Source: Pseudomonas sihuiensis
Lineage (GTDB): Bacteria; Pseudomonadota; Gammaproteobacteria; Pseudomonadales; Pseudomonadaceae
DNA: 64,000 bases
Assembly: GCF_900106015.1 (NCBI RefSeq)
Contig: NZ_LT629797.1
Coordinates: 4,960,001 to 5,024,000 of the forward strand
Direction: 5' to 3'
The notes beneath the pieces are model-generated. The model made no database searches. It was not told the origin of the DNA and saw only the letters and a program-made list of their open reading frames with translations. Position numbers and translations under genes: made by a program. Position 1 is the stretch's first letter; each line of letters starts with the position of its first letter. Shown in pieces: positions 52,518 to 61,331 of this stretch.

Positions 52518-53793
52518 CAGGTGTGGGCTGCGTAACGACGGATTACGCTCGCTGATCCATCCCGCGCGATGCCTTCAGCAGCCCTGAAATTGTAGGAGCC
52601 CCGCCCCGGGGCGAATTTTTGTAATCCGGTGCGATTTCGCTGAGGCCGCGATTCGCCGCGAGGCGCGGCTCCTACAGTGGGTCGGTGGCTTACTCAGGTG
52701 CCAGGTGTGGGCTGCGTAACGACGGATTACGCTCGCTGATCCATCCCGCGCAATGCCATCAGCAGCCCTGAAATTGTAGGAGCCCCGCCCCGGGGCGAAT
52801 TTTGGTAATCCAGCGCGATTTCGCTGAGGCTGCGATTCGCCGCGGGGCGCGGCTCCTACAGTGAGTCGGTGGCTTACTCTGGTGTCAGGTGTGGGCTGCG
52901 TCCAGCGGATTACGCTTCGCTAATCCATCCCGCGCGATGCCTTCAGCGGCACTGAAATTGTAGGAGCCCCGCCCTGGGGCGAATTTTGGTAATCCGGTGC
53001 GATTTCGCTGAGGCCGCGATTCGCCGCGGGGCGCGGCTCCTACAGTGAGTCGGTGGCTTACTCTGGTGTCAGGTGTGGGCTGCGTCCAGCGGATTACGCT
53101 TCGCTAATCCATCCCGCGCGATGCCTTCAGCGGCACTGAAATTGTAGGAGCCCCGCCCTGGGGCGAATTTTGGTAATCCGGTGCGATTTCGCTGAGGCCG
53201 CGATTCGCCGCGGGGCGCGGCTCCTACAGTGAGTCGGTGGCTTGCTCTGGTGTCAGGTGTGGGCTGCGTCCAGCGGATTACGCTTCGCTAATCCATCCCG
53301 CGCGATGTCATCAGCAGCCCTGAAATTGTAGGAGCCCCGCCCGGGGGCGAATTTTTGTAATCCGGTGCGACTTCGCTGAGGCTGCGATTCGCCGCGAGGC
53401 GCGGCTCCTACAGTGAGTCGGTGGCTTACTCTGGTGTCAGGTGTGGGCTGCGTCCAGCGGATTACGCTCGCTGATACATCCCGCGCGATGCCTTCAGCGG
53501 CACTGAAATTGTAGGAGCCCCGCCCCGGGGCGAATTTTGGTAATCCGGTGCGACTTCGCTGAGGCTGCGATTCGCCGCGGGGCGCGGCTCCTACAGTGGG
53601 TCGGTGGCTTACTCAGGTGCCAGGTGTGGGCTGAGTCTGACGGATTACGCTTCCGCTAATCCATCCCGCGCAATGCCTTCAGCAGCCCTGAAATTGTAGG
53701 AGCCCCGCCCCGGGGCGAATTTTTGTAATCCGGTGCGATTTCGGTGATGCTGCGATTCGCCGCGGGGCGCGGCTCCTACAGTGAGTAGGTGGC
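52518..53793. repeat. Seven-unit tandem array of a 184-bp composite REP unit
   Basis: Units begin (CAGGTGTGGGCTG) at 52518, 52702, 52886, 53070, 53254, 53438 and 53621, spaced 184 bp apart with one of 183. Each unit holds a GGATTACGC...GCTAATCC REP (the type beside the RAYT genes), a GTAGGAGCCCCGCCCC REP, its opposed GGCGCGGCTCCTAC partner, and GTGAGTCGGTGGCTTAC, which resembles the sequence around the nadC stop codon. The array ends in a truncated nadC. No coding frame is supported in the roughly 1.4 kb. Confidence 0.92.
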
Positions 53794-54130
53794 TTACAGC
53801 GCCAGGCGCATCGACAAATCCACCGCCTTCACATCCTTGGTCAGCGTCCCCAGCGAGATGTAGTCCATGCCTGTCTCGGCGACCACGCGCAAGGTGCTGT
53901 CATTGATCCCGCCCGAGGCTTCGAGCTTGGCGCGGCCGGCGGTGAGTCTTACGGCTTCGCGCATATCCTCCAGTGACAGTTCGTCGAGCATGACGATATC
54001 GGCGCCCGCGTCCAGCGCTTGGCGCAGTTCTTCCAGGCTTTCCACTTCCACCGGCTTGCCCGGGGCGATCTGGTGGGTGGCGTTGATGGCCTGGGGGATG
54101 TGTTTTTCCTTGATCAGGAAGGTGTCGAAT
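53794..54130 (-). pseudogene. Truncated copy of nadC
   Basis: The reading direction and frame match the last 110 or so codons of nadC ([10 protein letters not shown] ... [13 protein letters not shown]). Compared with the intact gene at 55614, it lacks everything before the F-L-I-K-E segment, has an 18-bp deletion removing the AACGGI stretch, a 6-bp deletion in the EVE repeat, and scattered substitutions. It cannot make an active enzyme. Upstream the sequence is unrelated. Its stop codon has the same 3' flank as nadC. Confidence 0.9.
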
Positions 54131-54299
54131 ATCTCTGTGTATGGGGTTCGCCTCGCGGTACGGCGGATTCGTAGAATGGAATAGCCGGAGGCGTGACCGT
54201 GATTTGCCGCTGTGGCAACCGTCAAAAAGGGCGCAGCTGCGAATGGTGCCCGGTATGATGGTGCAGCGTTCAACTCCTGGCATGGAGCAAGGGTTTGCT

Positions 54300-54719
54300 A
54301 TGACTGATCAAGATATCCGCTGGCTACAGCGACTGAGCAACTATCAGCGTGCCCTTGGGCAACTGACCCGGGCGGTTGAGCTGGCGCAGAGTCGTCCGCT
54401 CAGCGAGTTGGAGCGACAGGGGCTGATCCAGGCATTCGAGTTTGTTTTCGAGTTGGCCTGGAATCTGATGAAGGATTATTTTGTTTATCAGGGCAATCCG
54501 GCTATTACGGGGGCTCGCGATGCGATTCGCACGGCGTTCAAGCAGGGGCTGGTCGTCGATGGCGAAGGTTGGATGGAGATGATCAAGAGCCGTGATCAGA
54601 CGGCCCATACCTACAATGAATCCATCGCTATTGAGATCGCCGAGCGTATTCTGGCGCGTTATCAGGATCTCTTCGTGCAATTTCAGCAGCGGATGCAAGG
54701 GCTGGCCAGCGAGCTATGA
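54300..54719 (+). CDS. HI0074-family HEPN-type nucleotidyltransferase partner
   Basis: A 139-residue helical protein (NTase substrate-binding family). FEFVFELAWNLMKDYF and IKSRDQTAHTYNE are its signatures; R98-x4-H103-x-Y105 is the HEPN-type motif. The ATG at 54300 follows GGAGCAAGGG. It overlaps the next gene by ATGA. By analogy with HepT this may be a ribonuclease toxin modified by its partner, but the older name is substrate-binding subunit. Confidence 0.85.
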   Translation: MTDQDIRWLQRLSNYQRALGQLTRAVELAQSRPLSELERQGLIQAFEFVFELAWNLMKDYFVYQGNPAITGARDAIRTAFKQGLVVDGEGWMEMIKSRDQTAHTYNESIAIEIAERILARYQDLFVQFQQRMQGLASEL

Positions 54720-55045
54720 CGGATGAGAGTCGGTTCGGGTTGCCGCTGCATGCGGTCGAGAAGTTATGCGCTGTTTTTCGCGCGTGTCCGCAGGTCGAGC
54801 GAGTCATTCTGTATGGCTCACGTGCCAAAGGTAATTATCGAGTTGGGTCGGATATCGATCTGACGGTTGAGGGGGAAGGGCTTTCACTGGCGCAGTTATT
54901 GGCCATGGAGAGCCAGATCGACGAATTGTTGCTGCCCTGGATGGTCGATCTTTCTCTCAAGGATCGTATCGATAACCCGGCGCTGCTCGATCATATCGCT
55001 CGCGTCGGGTTGACCTTTTATGAGCGCGGCAGGGCGGATGCGTAG
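54716..55045 (+). CDS. HI0073-family minimal nucleotidyltransferase
   Basis: A 109-residue MNT protein with G34-S35-x10-D46-x-D48 (YGSRAKGN ... SDIDLTVEG). It forms a heterodimer with the HI0074-type protein in known cases. Together the pair is a second HEPN/MNT module within 4 kb of mntA/hepT, but not closely related in sequence. Confidence 0.87.
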   Translation: MTDESRFGLPLHAVEKLCAVFRACPQVERVILYGSRAKGNYRVGSDIDLTVEGEGLSLAQLLAMESQIDELLLPWMVDLSLKDRIDNPALLDHIARVGLTFYERGRADA

Positions 55046-55114
55046 GGTGGAGTCGTCGTAGTTGCCTCCATAGTCATCGTTCACCACGAGGCTGCTGGTG
55101 GTGCAGATAGCTGC

Positions 55115-55613
55115 ACTCAGCGCGATGCCTTCAGCGGCCCTGAAATTGTAGGAGCCCCGCCCCGGGGCGAATTTTTGTAATCCAGCGCGATTTCGCTGAG
55201 GCCGCGATTCGCCGCGGGGCGCGGCTCCTACAGTGAGTCGGTGGCTTGCTCTGGCACCAGGTGTGGGCTGCGTCCGAGGGATTACGCTCGCTAATCTATC
55301 CCGCGCGATGCCTTCAGCAGCCCTGAAAATTGTAGGAGCCCCGCCCCGGGGCGAATTTTTGTAATCCGGTGCGATTTCGCTGAGGCTGCGATTCGCCGCG
55401 GGGCGCGGCTCCTACAGTGGGTCGGTGGCTTACTCTGGTGTCAGGTGTGGGCTGCGTCCAGCGGATTACGCTCGCTAATCTATCCCGCGCGATGCCTTCA
55501 GCAGCCCTGAAAATTGTAGGAGCCCCGCCCCGGGGCGAATTTTTGTAATCCAGCGCGATTTCGCTGAGGCTGCGATTCGCCGCGAGGCGCGGCTCCTACA
55601 GTGAGTAGGTGGC
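55115..55613. repeat. Second 184-bp array, about 2.8 units
   Basis: The same composite unit as at 52518-53793. A partial unit (from about 55115) is followed by units starting at 55258 and 55442. It directly abuts the stop codon of intact nadC. The GTAGGAGC markers stand at 55147, 55331 and 55515, a period of 184 bp. The 568-bp gap is otherwise empty. Confidence 0.9.
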
Positions 55614-56462
55614 TTACAAGGCCAGGCGCATCGACAAATCCACCGCCTTCACATCCTTGGTCAGCGTCCCTAGCGAGATGTAATCCACCCCCGTCTCTGC
55701 GATCACGCGCAACGTGCTGTCATTGATCCCGCCCGAGGCTTCGAGCTTGGCGCGGCCGGCGGTGAGTCTTACGGCTTCGCGCATGTCGTCCAGTGACAGC
55801 TCGTCGAGCATAACGATATCGGCTCCCGCTTCCAGCGCTTCGCGCAGTTCTTCCAGGCTTTCCACTTCCACTTCCACCGGCTTGCCCGGGGCGATCTTGT
55901 GGGCGGCGGCAATTGCCTGGGCGATGCCGCCGCAGGCAGCGATGTGGTTTTCCTTTATAAGGAAAGCATCGTACAAACCGATGCGGTGGTTGTGGCAGCC
56001 GCCGCAGGTTACGGCGTACTTCTGGGCCAGGCGCAGGCCCGGTAGGGTCTTGCGGGTGTCCAGCAGTTTTACCTGGGTGCCTTCAACCAGGTCGGCATAG
56101 TGGCGGCAGCGGGTGGCGACTGCAGACAGGGTCTGCAGGAAGTTCAGGGCGCTGCGCTCGCCGCTGAGCAGGGCGCGGGCCGGGCCTTCTAGGCGCAGCA
56201 GAGTCTGGTCGGCGCTGACCTTGTCGCCATCCTGCACCTGCCAGTGCACTGCGACGCGCGGGTCGAGCTGGCGAAATACCGCATCGACCCAGGCGGTGCC
56301 GCAAATTACTGCTTCTTCCCGTGTGATCACGCGGGCGCTGGCCAGGCGCTCGGCCGGTATCAGCTGGGCGGTGATGTCGCCGCTGCCAATGTCTTCGGCC
56401 AGGGCGCGGCGGACGTTGGCTTCGATTTCGCTGCTGAGGTCGGCGAGGGTCAGGTTGGGCAT
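55614..56462 (-). CDS. nadC: Nicotinate-nucleotide pyrophosphorylase (carboxylating)
   Basis: A 282-residue quinolinate phosphoribosyltransferase. [28 protein letters not shown] carries substrate-binding Arg/Lys/His residues; [15 protein letters not shown] and LEASGGI complete the active site. It makes nicotinate mononucleotide for NAD synthesis. The ATG at 56460-56462 is chosen because the family starts here; an earlier start would extend into the promoter region. A truncated copy lies 1.8 kb downstream. Confidence 0.95.
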   Translation of the reverse strand: MPNLTLADLSSEIEANVRRALAEDIGSGDITAQLIPAERLASARVITREEAVICGTAWVDAVFRQLDPRVAVHWQVQDGDKVSADQTLLRLEGPARALLSGERSALNFLQTLSAVATRCRHYADLVEGTQVKLLDTRKTLPGLRLAQKYAVTCGGCHNHRIGLYDAFLIKENHIAACGGIAQAIAAAHKIAPGKPVEVEVESLEELREALEAGADIVMLDELSLDDMREAVRLTAGRAKLEASGGINDSTLRVIAETGVDYISLGTLTKDVKAVDLSMRLAL

Positions 56463-56864
56463 GATCGGCTCCGGTGTAGACGAGCGGCGATTATAGAGCC
56501 AGGCAGGGGCAGGGCAATGGGCTGAAGTGTGCTCGCAGCCATCGAAGGGCAAAGGATTTCGCTGCGGCGTGCGGCATCAGAAAAGGCATGTGCGGCCCGA
56601 CCAGCGGGCAGCGTCACAGGGCTGTCAGCGTTAGGCTGCAGAGATACGGCTGTCGTGTGTTGGCTACCGTCTGGAGGTGGCGTGAGGCTATCTGTGATCT
56701 GGGTCATGTCTGTGGGAAAAATTGGCTTGGTATGACGCGCAGCCTCCCTATAATGGCTTTACTTTTTTCATTATTGACGCCAGGCCTTTGACGTTACGGA
56801 CGACGCTCGGTTGACGCTGTGCAGACCAGGAAGCCCGGGTTCGGGCAGTCTGCGGGAGACTAGA
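56463..56864. other. Divergent promoter region of nadC and the second DUF1631 gene
   Basis: 402 bp with no supported gene. An AT-rich patch (TATAATGGCTTTACTTTTTTCATTATTGACG) at about 56751-56781 is a likely promoter for the DUF1631 gene, starting 85 bp upstream of it. No repeats of the families listed here were seen. Confidence 0.5.
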
Positions 56865-59165
56865 ATGAAGACCGACGCGAATGTGGTGCACCTGGCCAAG
56901 GTCATCGCAGAGCAATCGCCAACTTCGCCGGTAGGAAGACTGCCCGTGGCGCTGATTCAGGTGCGTGACAAAGCGGCGCAACAGCTCAAGCAGAGTCTGC
57001 AGAGCCTGTTCGACAATGCCGACGATACCCTCTTCGAGATGGCGGATCGGGCGACCAGCAATGCCGAGCAGAATGCTTTCTTCGAGGCCATGCGTGACCT
57101 GCGTCTGAAGCGCAAGAGCATCGAGCGCGGTTTCCTGCAGAAGGTGTTCGAGTCTTTCGCCAATCTCAACCAGTACGAAATCGGCAAGCCGCAGCCAGCA
57201 CTGGATGCGGTGTCCTTCGACAGCCTAAGCCTGGTGCAGAACGACGAGCTGGAAGAAACCGTGGCGCTGGACGCCATGGTGGCCAAGGTGATGAGCCGAG
57301 ACGCTGTTGCGTTGGGCCATCTCACCACGCGCCTCAATGCGGTGATCAGCAAGAAGCTGGACGACAAGAGCAACCCGCTCGGCCCCACCCTGCTCAGCGA
57401 ATACTTCCTCGACGCCTGCAGTAGCCTGGGTGTGGAGATCAAGGTCAAGCTGATCATCCTCAAGCTGTTCGAAAAGTACGTGCTCGGCAGCTGCGACATG
57501 CTATACGCCGAGGCCAACCAGGCGCTGGTCAGCGCCGGCGTGTTGCCTGAACTGAAGTCCGCACCGCCGCGCCGTCAGCAGCGCCCGGCAGCTTCCACTT
57601 ATGTTCAGTCGTCCGGCGAGGAAGGCATGCCCTTGCTCGAAGGCGCCGATCAGGGCGTGCAGGAAGTGTTCGGTGCGTTGCAGGATCTGCTCTCGCAAGT
57701 GCGCGGCACGGCGATGCCACGCCGGGCTCAGACAGCCGATGCAATGCCGATCACCAGCAGTGATCTGATGCGCCTGCTATCGCATATGCAGCAGCGGGCT
57801 CCGGCACAGGTCAGCGTCGAGGATTTCGATCTGCGTGAGCAACTCGAGCGGTTGCTCGAACGTGCCAGTGCCAAAAGCGGCAAGGCGCGGGTGGTCGGTG
57901 AAGTCGACGAGGACGTGATCAATCTGGTGTCGATGCTGTTTGAGTTCATTCTCGACGATCGCACCCTGCCGGATTCACTCAAGGCACTGATTGGCCGTCT
58001 GCAGATTCCGATGCTCAAGGTTGCGGTGCTGGACAAGACCTTCTTCAGCCGTGGCAGCCACCCGGCGCGCCGCCTGCTCAATGAAATCGCTTCTGCGGCC
58101 CTTGGCTGGGTCGATCAGGACGATGCCCAGCGTGACAGCCTCTATCAGAAGATCGAGCAGGTGGTTCAGCGGCTGCTGAACGATTTCGTCGATGATCCGG
58201 CGATCTTCTCCGAACTGCTGGCCGAGTTCATGGCCTTTACCGGCGATGAGCGTCGTCGCAGTGAGCTGCTCGAACAGCGCACGCGCGACGCCGAGGAAGG
58301 CAGCGCCAAGGCCGAGTTGGCGCGTCGTCAGGTCGAGCACGCATTGAACGAACGACTGCTGGGCAAGACCCTGCCGGAAGTGGTGGTGCGGTTGCTGCAG
58401 GAAGCCTGGAGCAAGGTGCTGATGCTCACCTGCCTCAAGCATGGCGTGGAGTCGGACGAATGGCAGGCTGCGCTGCAGACCATGGACGACCTGGTCTGGA
58501 GTGTCGCCCCGCACGAGGATCCAGAGGCGCGTCTGCGTTTGCTGGAGCTGGTGCCGGGGCTGCTCAAGGCATTGCGCGAGGGCATGGCCAGCGCGGCCTT
58601 CGATCCGTTCTCCACCAGCGAGTTTTTCAGCCAGCTGGAGGGGCTGCATGTGCAGGCCTTCCAACGCTTCAAGCGCGCGGCCCCGGAAGCTGAGACGGCC
58701 ATTGTCGAGGACGCTGCGCACACCGATCCGAGCGAAGCCGGCATCGAGCTGCCACTGCTGGAGCTGCCGGCAGCTGAAGAGGTCGAGGACGCTCCGGCGA
58801 TGGTTGAGGTGGTCGAAGAGATCATTCTGCTCGCGCCGGGCCAGACCCGTCCGCAGGAGCCGGACGTGGTGCTCCCGGACGACGACGAGGCGCTGCTGCA
58901 GGTGGACAGCCTGCGCGTGGGGAGCTGGGTGGAAATCCAGGAAGATGAAGAGCACAAGCTGCGCTGCAAGCTGGCGGCCATCATCAAGCCCACTGGCAAG
59001 TACGTGTTCGTCAATCGCACCGGCATGAAGGTGCTGGAGAAGACACGCAACGCGCTGGCGGTCGAGTTCCGCCGCAACGCTGTGCGCTTGCTTGACGATG
59101 CACTGCTGTTCGACCGCGCCCTGGAGTCGGTCATCGGCAATCTGCGCAAGCTCAAGCACAGCTGA
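56865..59165 (+). CDS. DUF1631-family protein, second paralogue
   Basis: A 766-residue relative of the protein at 33742-36066, sharing the DNADDTLFEMADRA, LVQNDELEE, NPLGP and NLVSMLFEFILDDRTLPD motifs and the C-terminal KCVFVNRTG-like strands (here KYVFVNRTGMKVLEK). Between the helical body and the C-terminal domain there is an acidic Glu-rich linker (about 610-690). GGGAGACTAGA precedes the ATG. It occupies the PA4523 place between nadC and ampD. Function unknown. Confidence 0.82.
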   Translation: MKTDANVVHLAKVIAEQSPTSPVGRLPVALIQVRDKAAQQLKQSLQSLFDNADDTLFEMADRATSNAEQNAFFEAMRDLRLKRKSIERGFLQKVFESFANLNQYEIGKPQPALDAVSFDSLSLVQNDELEETVALDAMVAKVMSRDAVALGHLTTRLNAVISKKLDDKSNPLGPTLLSEYFLDACSSLGVEIKVKLIILKLFEKYVLGSCDMLYAEANQALVSAGVLPELKSAPPRRQQRPAASTYVQSSGEEGMPLLEGADQGVQEVFGALQDLLSQVRGTAMPRRAQTADAMPITSSDLMRLLSHMQQRAPAQVSVEDFDLREQLERLLERASAKSGKARVVGEVDEDVINLVSMLFEFILDDRTLPDSLKALIGRLQIPMLKVAVLDKTFFSRGSHPARRLLNEIASAALGWVDQDDAQRDSLYQKIEQVVQRLLNDFVDDPAIFSELLAEFMAFTGDERRRSELLEQRTRDAEEGSAKAELARRQVEHALNERLLGKTLPEVVVRLLQEAWSKVLMLTCLKHGVESDEWQAALQTMDDLVWSVAPHEDPEARLRLLELVPGLLKALREGMASAAFDPFSTSEFFSQLEGLHVQAFQRFKRAAPEAETAIVEDAAHTDPSEAGIELPLLELPAAEEVEDAPAMVEVVEEIILLAPGQTRPQEPDVVLPDDDEALLQVDSLRVGSWVEIQEDEEHKLRCKLAAIIKPTGKYVFVNRTGMKVLEKTRNALAVEFRRNAVRLLDDALLFDRALESVIGNLRKLKHS

Positions 59166-59199
59166 TCTTTGCCAGGAGCGCTCCGCTCCTGGCAGCGGC

Positions 59200-59430
59200 T
59201 TGGGCTGTAGGAGCCGCGCCCCGGGGCGAAGCTTTTAAATCCTGCGGCGTGCTCGATATCTATTCGCCGCGAGGCGCGGCTCCTACAGAGCGTGATCCTC
59301 GGGGGGTTGTGAAAAACGTCATGCCTGCGCAGGCGGGACAGCAGCTTTATCGTTGAACAGCGCTTGCGCTGGCCCGAAGGGGAATAATCCAGAACCTGCG
59401 GTTCTCCTGGGCTCCCGCCTTCGCGGGAGT
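59200..59430. repeat. REP cluster between DUF1631 and ampD
   Basis: An opposed GTAGGAGC pair (59206-59235 and 59262-59287), then a CTCCCGCCTTCGCGGGAGTGACG unit at about 59410-59432. It fills much of the 386-bp gap. The ampD promoter is probably between 59440 and 59540. Confidence 0.75.
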
Positions 59431-59551
59431 GACGATAAATGGGTTTTCTGAGTTTCCCTCGATTTTTCCGCCTTTGCACATCCTGTTGCTGTCTCGCTCT
59501 TGGCCGTCCGGGTTGGCTGCTCTAGAGTGGTGGCACGTTCAGGAGTGCCAC

Positions 59552-60103
59552 ATGCAGCTCGACCCCTCAACTGGCTGGTTCCAGGGCATCCTTCACTGCC
59601 CGTCGCCCAACTTCAATGCTCGCCCCGCTGGCGAAATCTCCCTGCTGGTGGTGCACAACATCAGCCTGCCACCTGGGCAGTTCGGTACCGGCAAGGTGCA
59701 GGCGTTCTTTCAGAACTGCTTGCCCACGCATGAGCATCCTTTCTTCGCCGAGATCGCATCCCTGCAGGTTTCTGCGCATTTCTTCATCGAGCGTGATGGC
59801 GGGCTGACGCAGTTCGTCTCCTGTCTGGATCGTGCCTGGCACGCCGGGGTTTCCTGGTTCGAGGGGCGCGACAACTGCAACGATTTTTCGCTGGGTGTGG
59901 AGCTGGAAGGGACGGATGATCTGCCTTATACCGATGCTCAATACGCCAGGTTGGCCGAGCTGACGCGGCAGTTGCTGGACGCTTACCCGTCGCTGTCGAC
60001 GCAGCGCATCCGCGGCCACAACGATATCGCGCCTGGGCGCAAGACTGATCCGGGGGCCGCGTTCGACTGGGCGCGTCTGCACGCCGAATTGAAGGAGAGG
60101 TAG
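59552..60103 (+). CDS. ampD: N-acetylmuramyl-L-alanine amidase AmpD
   Basis: A 183-residue cytoplasmic zinc amidase. Zinc ligands are H35 (VVHNIS), H156 (RGHNDIAPGRKTDPG) and D166, equal to H34, H154 and D164 of E. coli AmpD. It cleaves anhydro-muropeptides in peptidoglycan recycling and keeps ampC beta-lactamase uninduced where AmpR is present. GGAGTGCCAC precedes the chosen ATG. It is followed 2 bp later by ampE. Confidence 0.95.
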   Translation: MQLDPSTGWFQGILHCPSPNFNARPAGEISLLVVHNISLPPGQFGTGKVQAFFQNCLPTHEHPFFAEIASLQVSAHFFIERDGGLTQFVSCLDRAWHAGVSWFEGRDNCNDFSLGVELEGTDDLPYTDAQYARLAELTRQLLDAYPSLSTQRIRGHNDIAPGRKTDPGAAFDWARLHAELKER

Positions 60104-60105
60104 CA

Positions 60106-60939
60106 ATGAGTTTTCTGGTGATTCTGCTGGTGCTGTGGGTCGAGAAGTTTTCCGCCTGGCGCCTGCGCATCCAGCAGGACGGCCCCTGGTTGGCGCAATT
60201 GCAGCGCCTGCAACAAGGCGGCCTGCAGCAGGCCCCGTGGCTGTGCCTGGCCATTCTGGTGCTGTTGCCGGTGTTGGCGCTGGGCCTGCTGTTGCTGATC
60301 CTCAAGCCGCTGGCATATGGCTGGCTGGCGTTGCCGGTGCATTTGCTGGTACTGATCTACAGCCTGGGGCGTGGTGATCTGCTTGCAGCGTTGGGGCCGT
60401 TTCGCGACGCCTGGCGGCGTGGTGACGGTCAGGCGGCTTACCACGTGGCCGAACGTGATCTGGCACTGCAGCCGGAGGAGGGGACCGAACTGCTGCAGCA
60501 GGTTCAGGGGCATCTGTTGTGGCAGGCCTATCAAAGCTTTTTCGCCGTTATCTTCTGGTATCTGCTGCTCGGCCCCATGGCGGCGCTGGCTTATCGCCTG
60601 TTGGCCTTGAGCGCCGAGCATGCGCAGCAAGCCGCTCTGCGTGAGCGCGCCGTGCAACTGCGCCATGCCTTCGACTGGCTGCCGGCGCGGGTACTGGCTT
60701 CCAGTTTTGCGCTGGTCGGTAATTTTGTCGCCGTCAGCCGCGCCTTGCTGCATGAGCTACTGAGCTGGGACATTTCTGCCGCGCAACTGGTGATCAAGGC
60801 CGGACGTGCGGCCGGTGAGATGCCGCCGCCGGTGATGGGCGAGGAGGGTGTCGATACTCTGGATCAGCTGTGGCAACTGCTGATTCGTGCTGCGGTGGTC
60901 TGGTACGCCGGTTACGCGGTTTGGGTGTTGTTCATCTAG
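60106..60939 (+). CDS. ampE: Regulatory membrane protein AmpE
   Basis: A 277-residue inner-membrane protein with about four hydrophobic segments. The family pattern FLVILLVLWVEKFSAWR at the start and SVFFAVIFWYLLLGPMAALAYRLL-like segment (here QSFFAVIFWYLLLGPMAAL) identify AmpE. It forms an operon with ampD. Its exact biochemical role in beta-lactamase sensing is unresolved. Confidence 0.92.
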   Translation: MSFLVILLVLWVEKFSAWRLRIQQDGPWLAQLQRLQQGGLQQAPWLCLAILVLLPVLALGLLLLILKPLAYGWLALPVHLLVLIYSLGRGDLLAALGPFRDAWRRGDGQAAYHVAERDLALQPEEGTELLQQVQGHLLWQAYQSFFAVIFWYLLLGPMAALAYRLLALSAEHAQQAALRERAVQLRHAFDWLPARVLASSFALVGNFVAVSRALLHELLSWDISAAQLVIKAGRAAGEMPPPVMGEEGVDTLDQLWQLLIRAAVVWYAGYAVWVLFI

Positions 60940-61331
60940 AGATCCTGCCCAAGCGCTATGCAGGGCGGGGGCAGCCTGCTGTCACGCACAGTGGCGGGTT
61001 GCACCCGCCCTACGTGCCGGCTTTGTGGAAGCCGCGCCCTGCGGCGAATGGCAAAACAGCATTCGCCCCGAGTCGGTGCTCCTGCACGGCCTTGGCTGGA
61101 CGCGCTCAGCGCGCGTTTAACCTTAAGTTATAGAGGCGCGTGTCGATAAGGGGTATAAGGAGGCCGTAGTCGACCCTGTTTGGTGATTTTCGTCACATTT
61201 ATCTGCCTGTATTCGCCACATGGATCGGCGCGCCACAGGTCGGGCTGCGCAGGACGCCGTTGTCAGCCCGTGAGAGGCTCTGCGGCGATCCAAGCGATAC
61301 CTATAACAATAATGGCAACTGGAGGCGTCTA
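60940..61331. other. Gap between ampE and the chemoreceptor gene, with degenerate REP pair
   Basis: 392 bp. A degenerate GTGGAAGCCGCGCCCTGCGG and opposed GGTGCTCCTGCAC pair lies at about 61025-61086. An AT-rich run (TATAACAATAATGG, 61301-61314) before the chemoreceptor start may belong to its leader or promoter. No gene is supported. Confidence 0.5.

Noticed and set aside
52518..53793. CRISPR array
   Set aside because: The repeats are 184 bp with no unique spacers of 30-40 bp and no cas genes; units are composite REP palindromes.
61260..61331. TTG start at 61260 for the chemoreceptor
   Set aside because: The 24 additional codons are hydrophilic and lack a ribosome site, while GTG at 61332 has GGAGG at good spacing and starts next to the first membrane helix.
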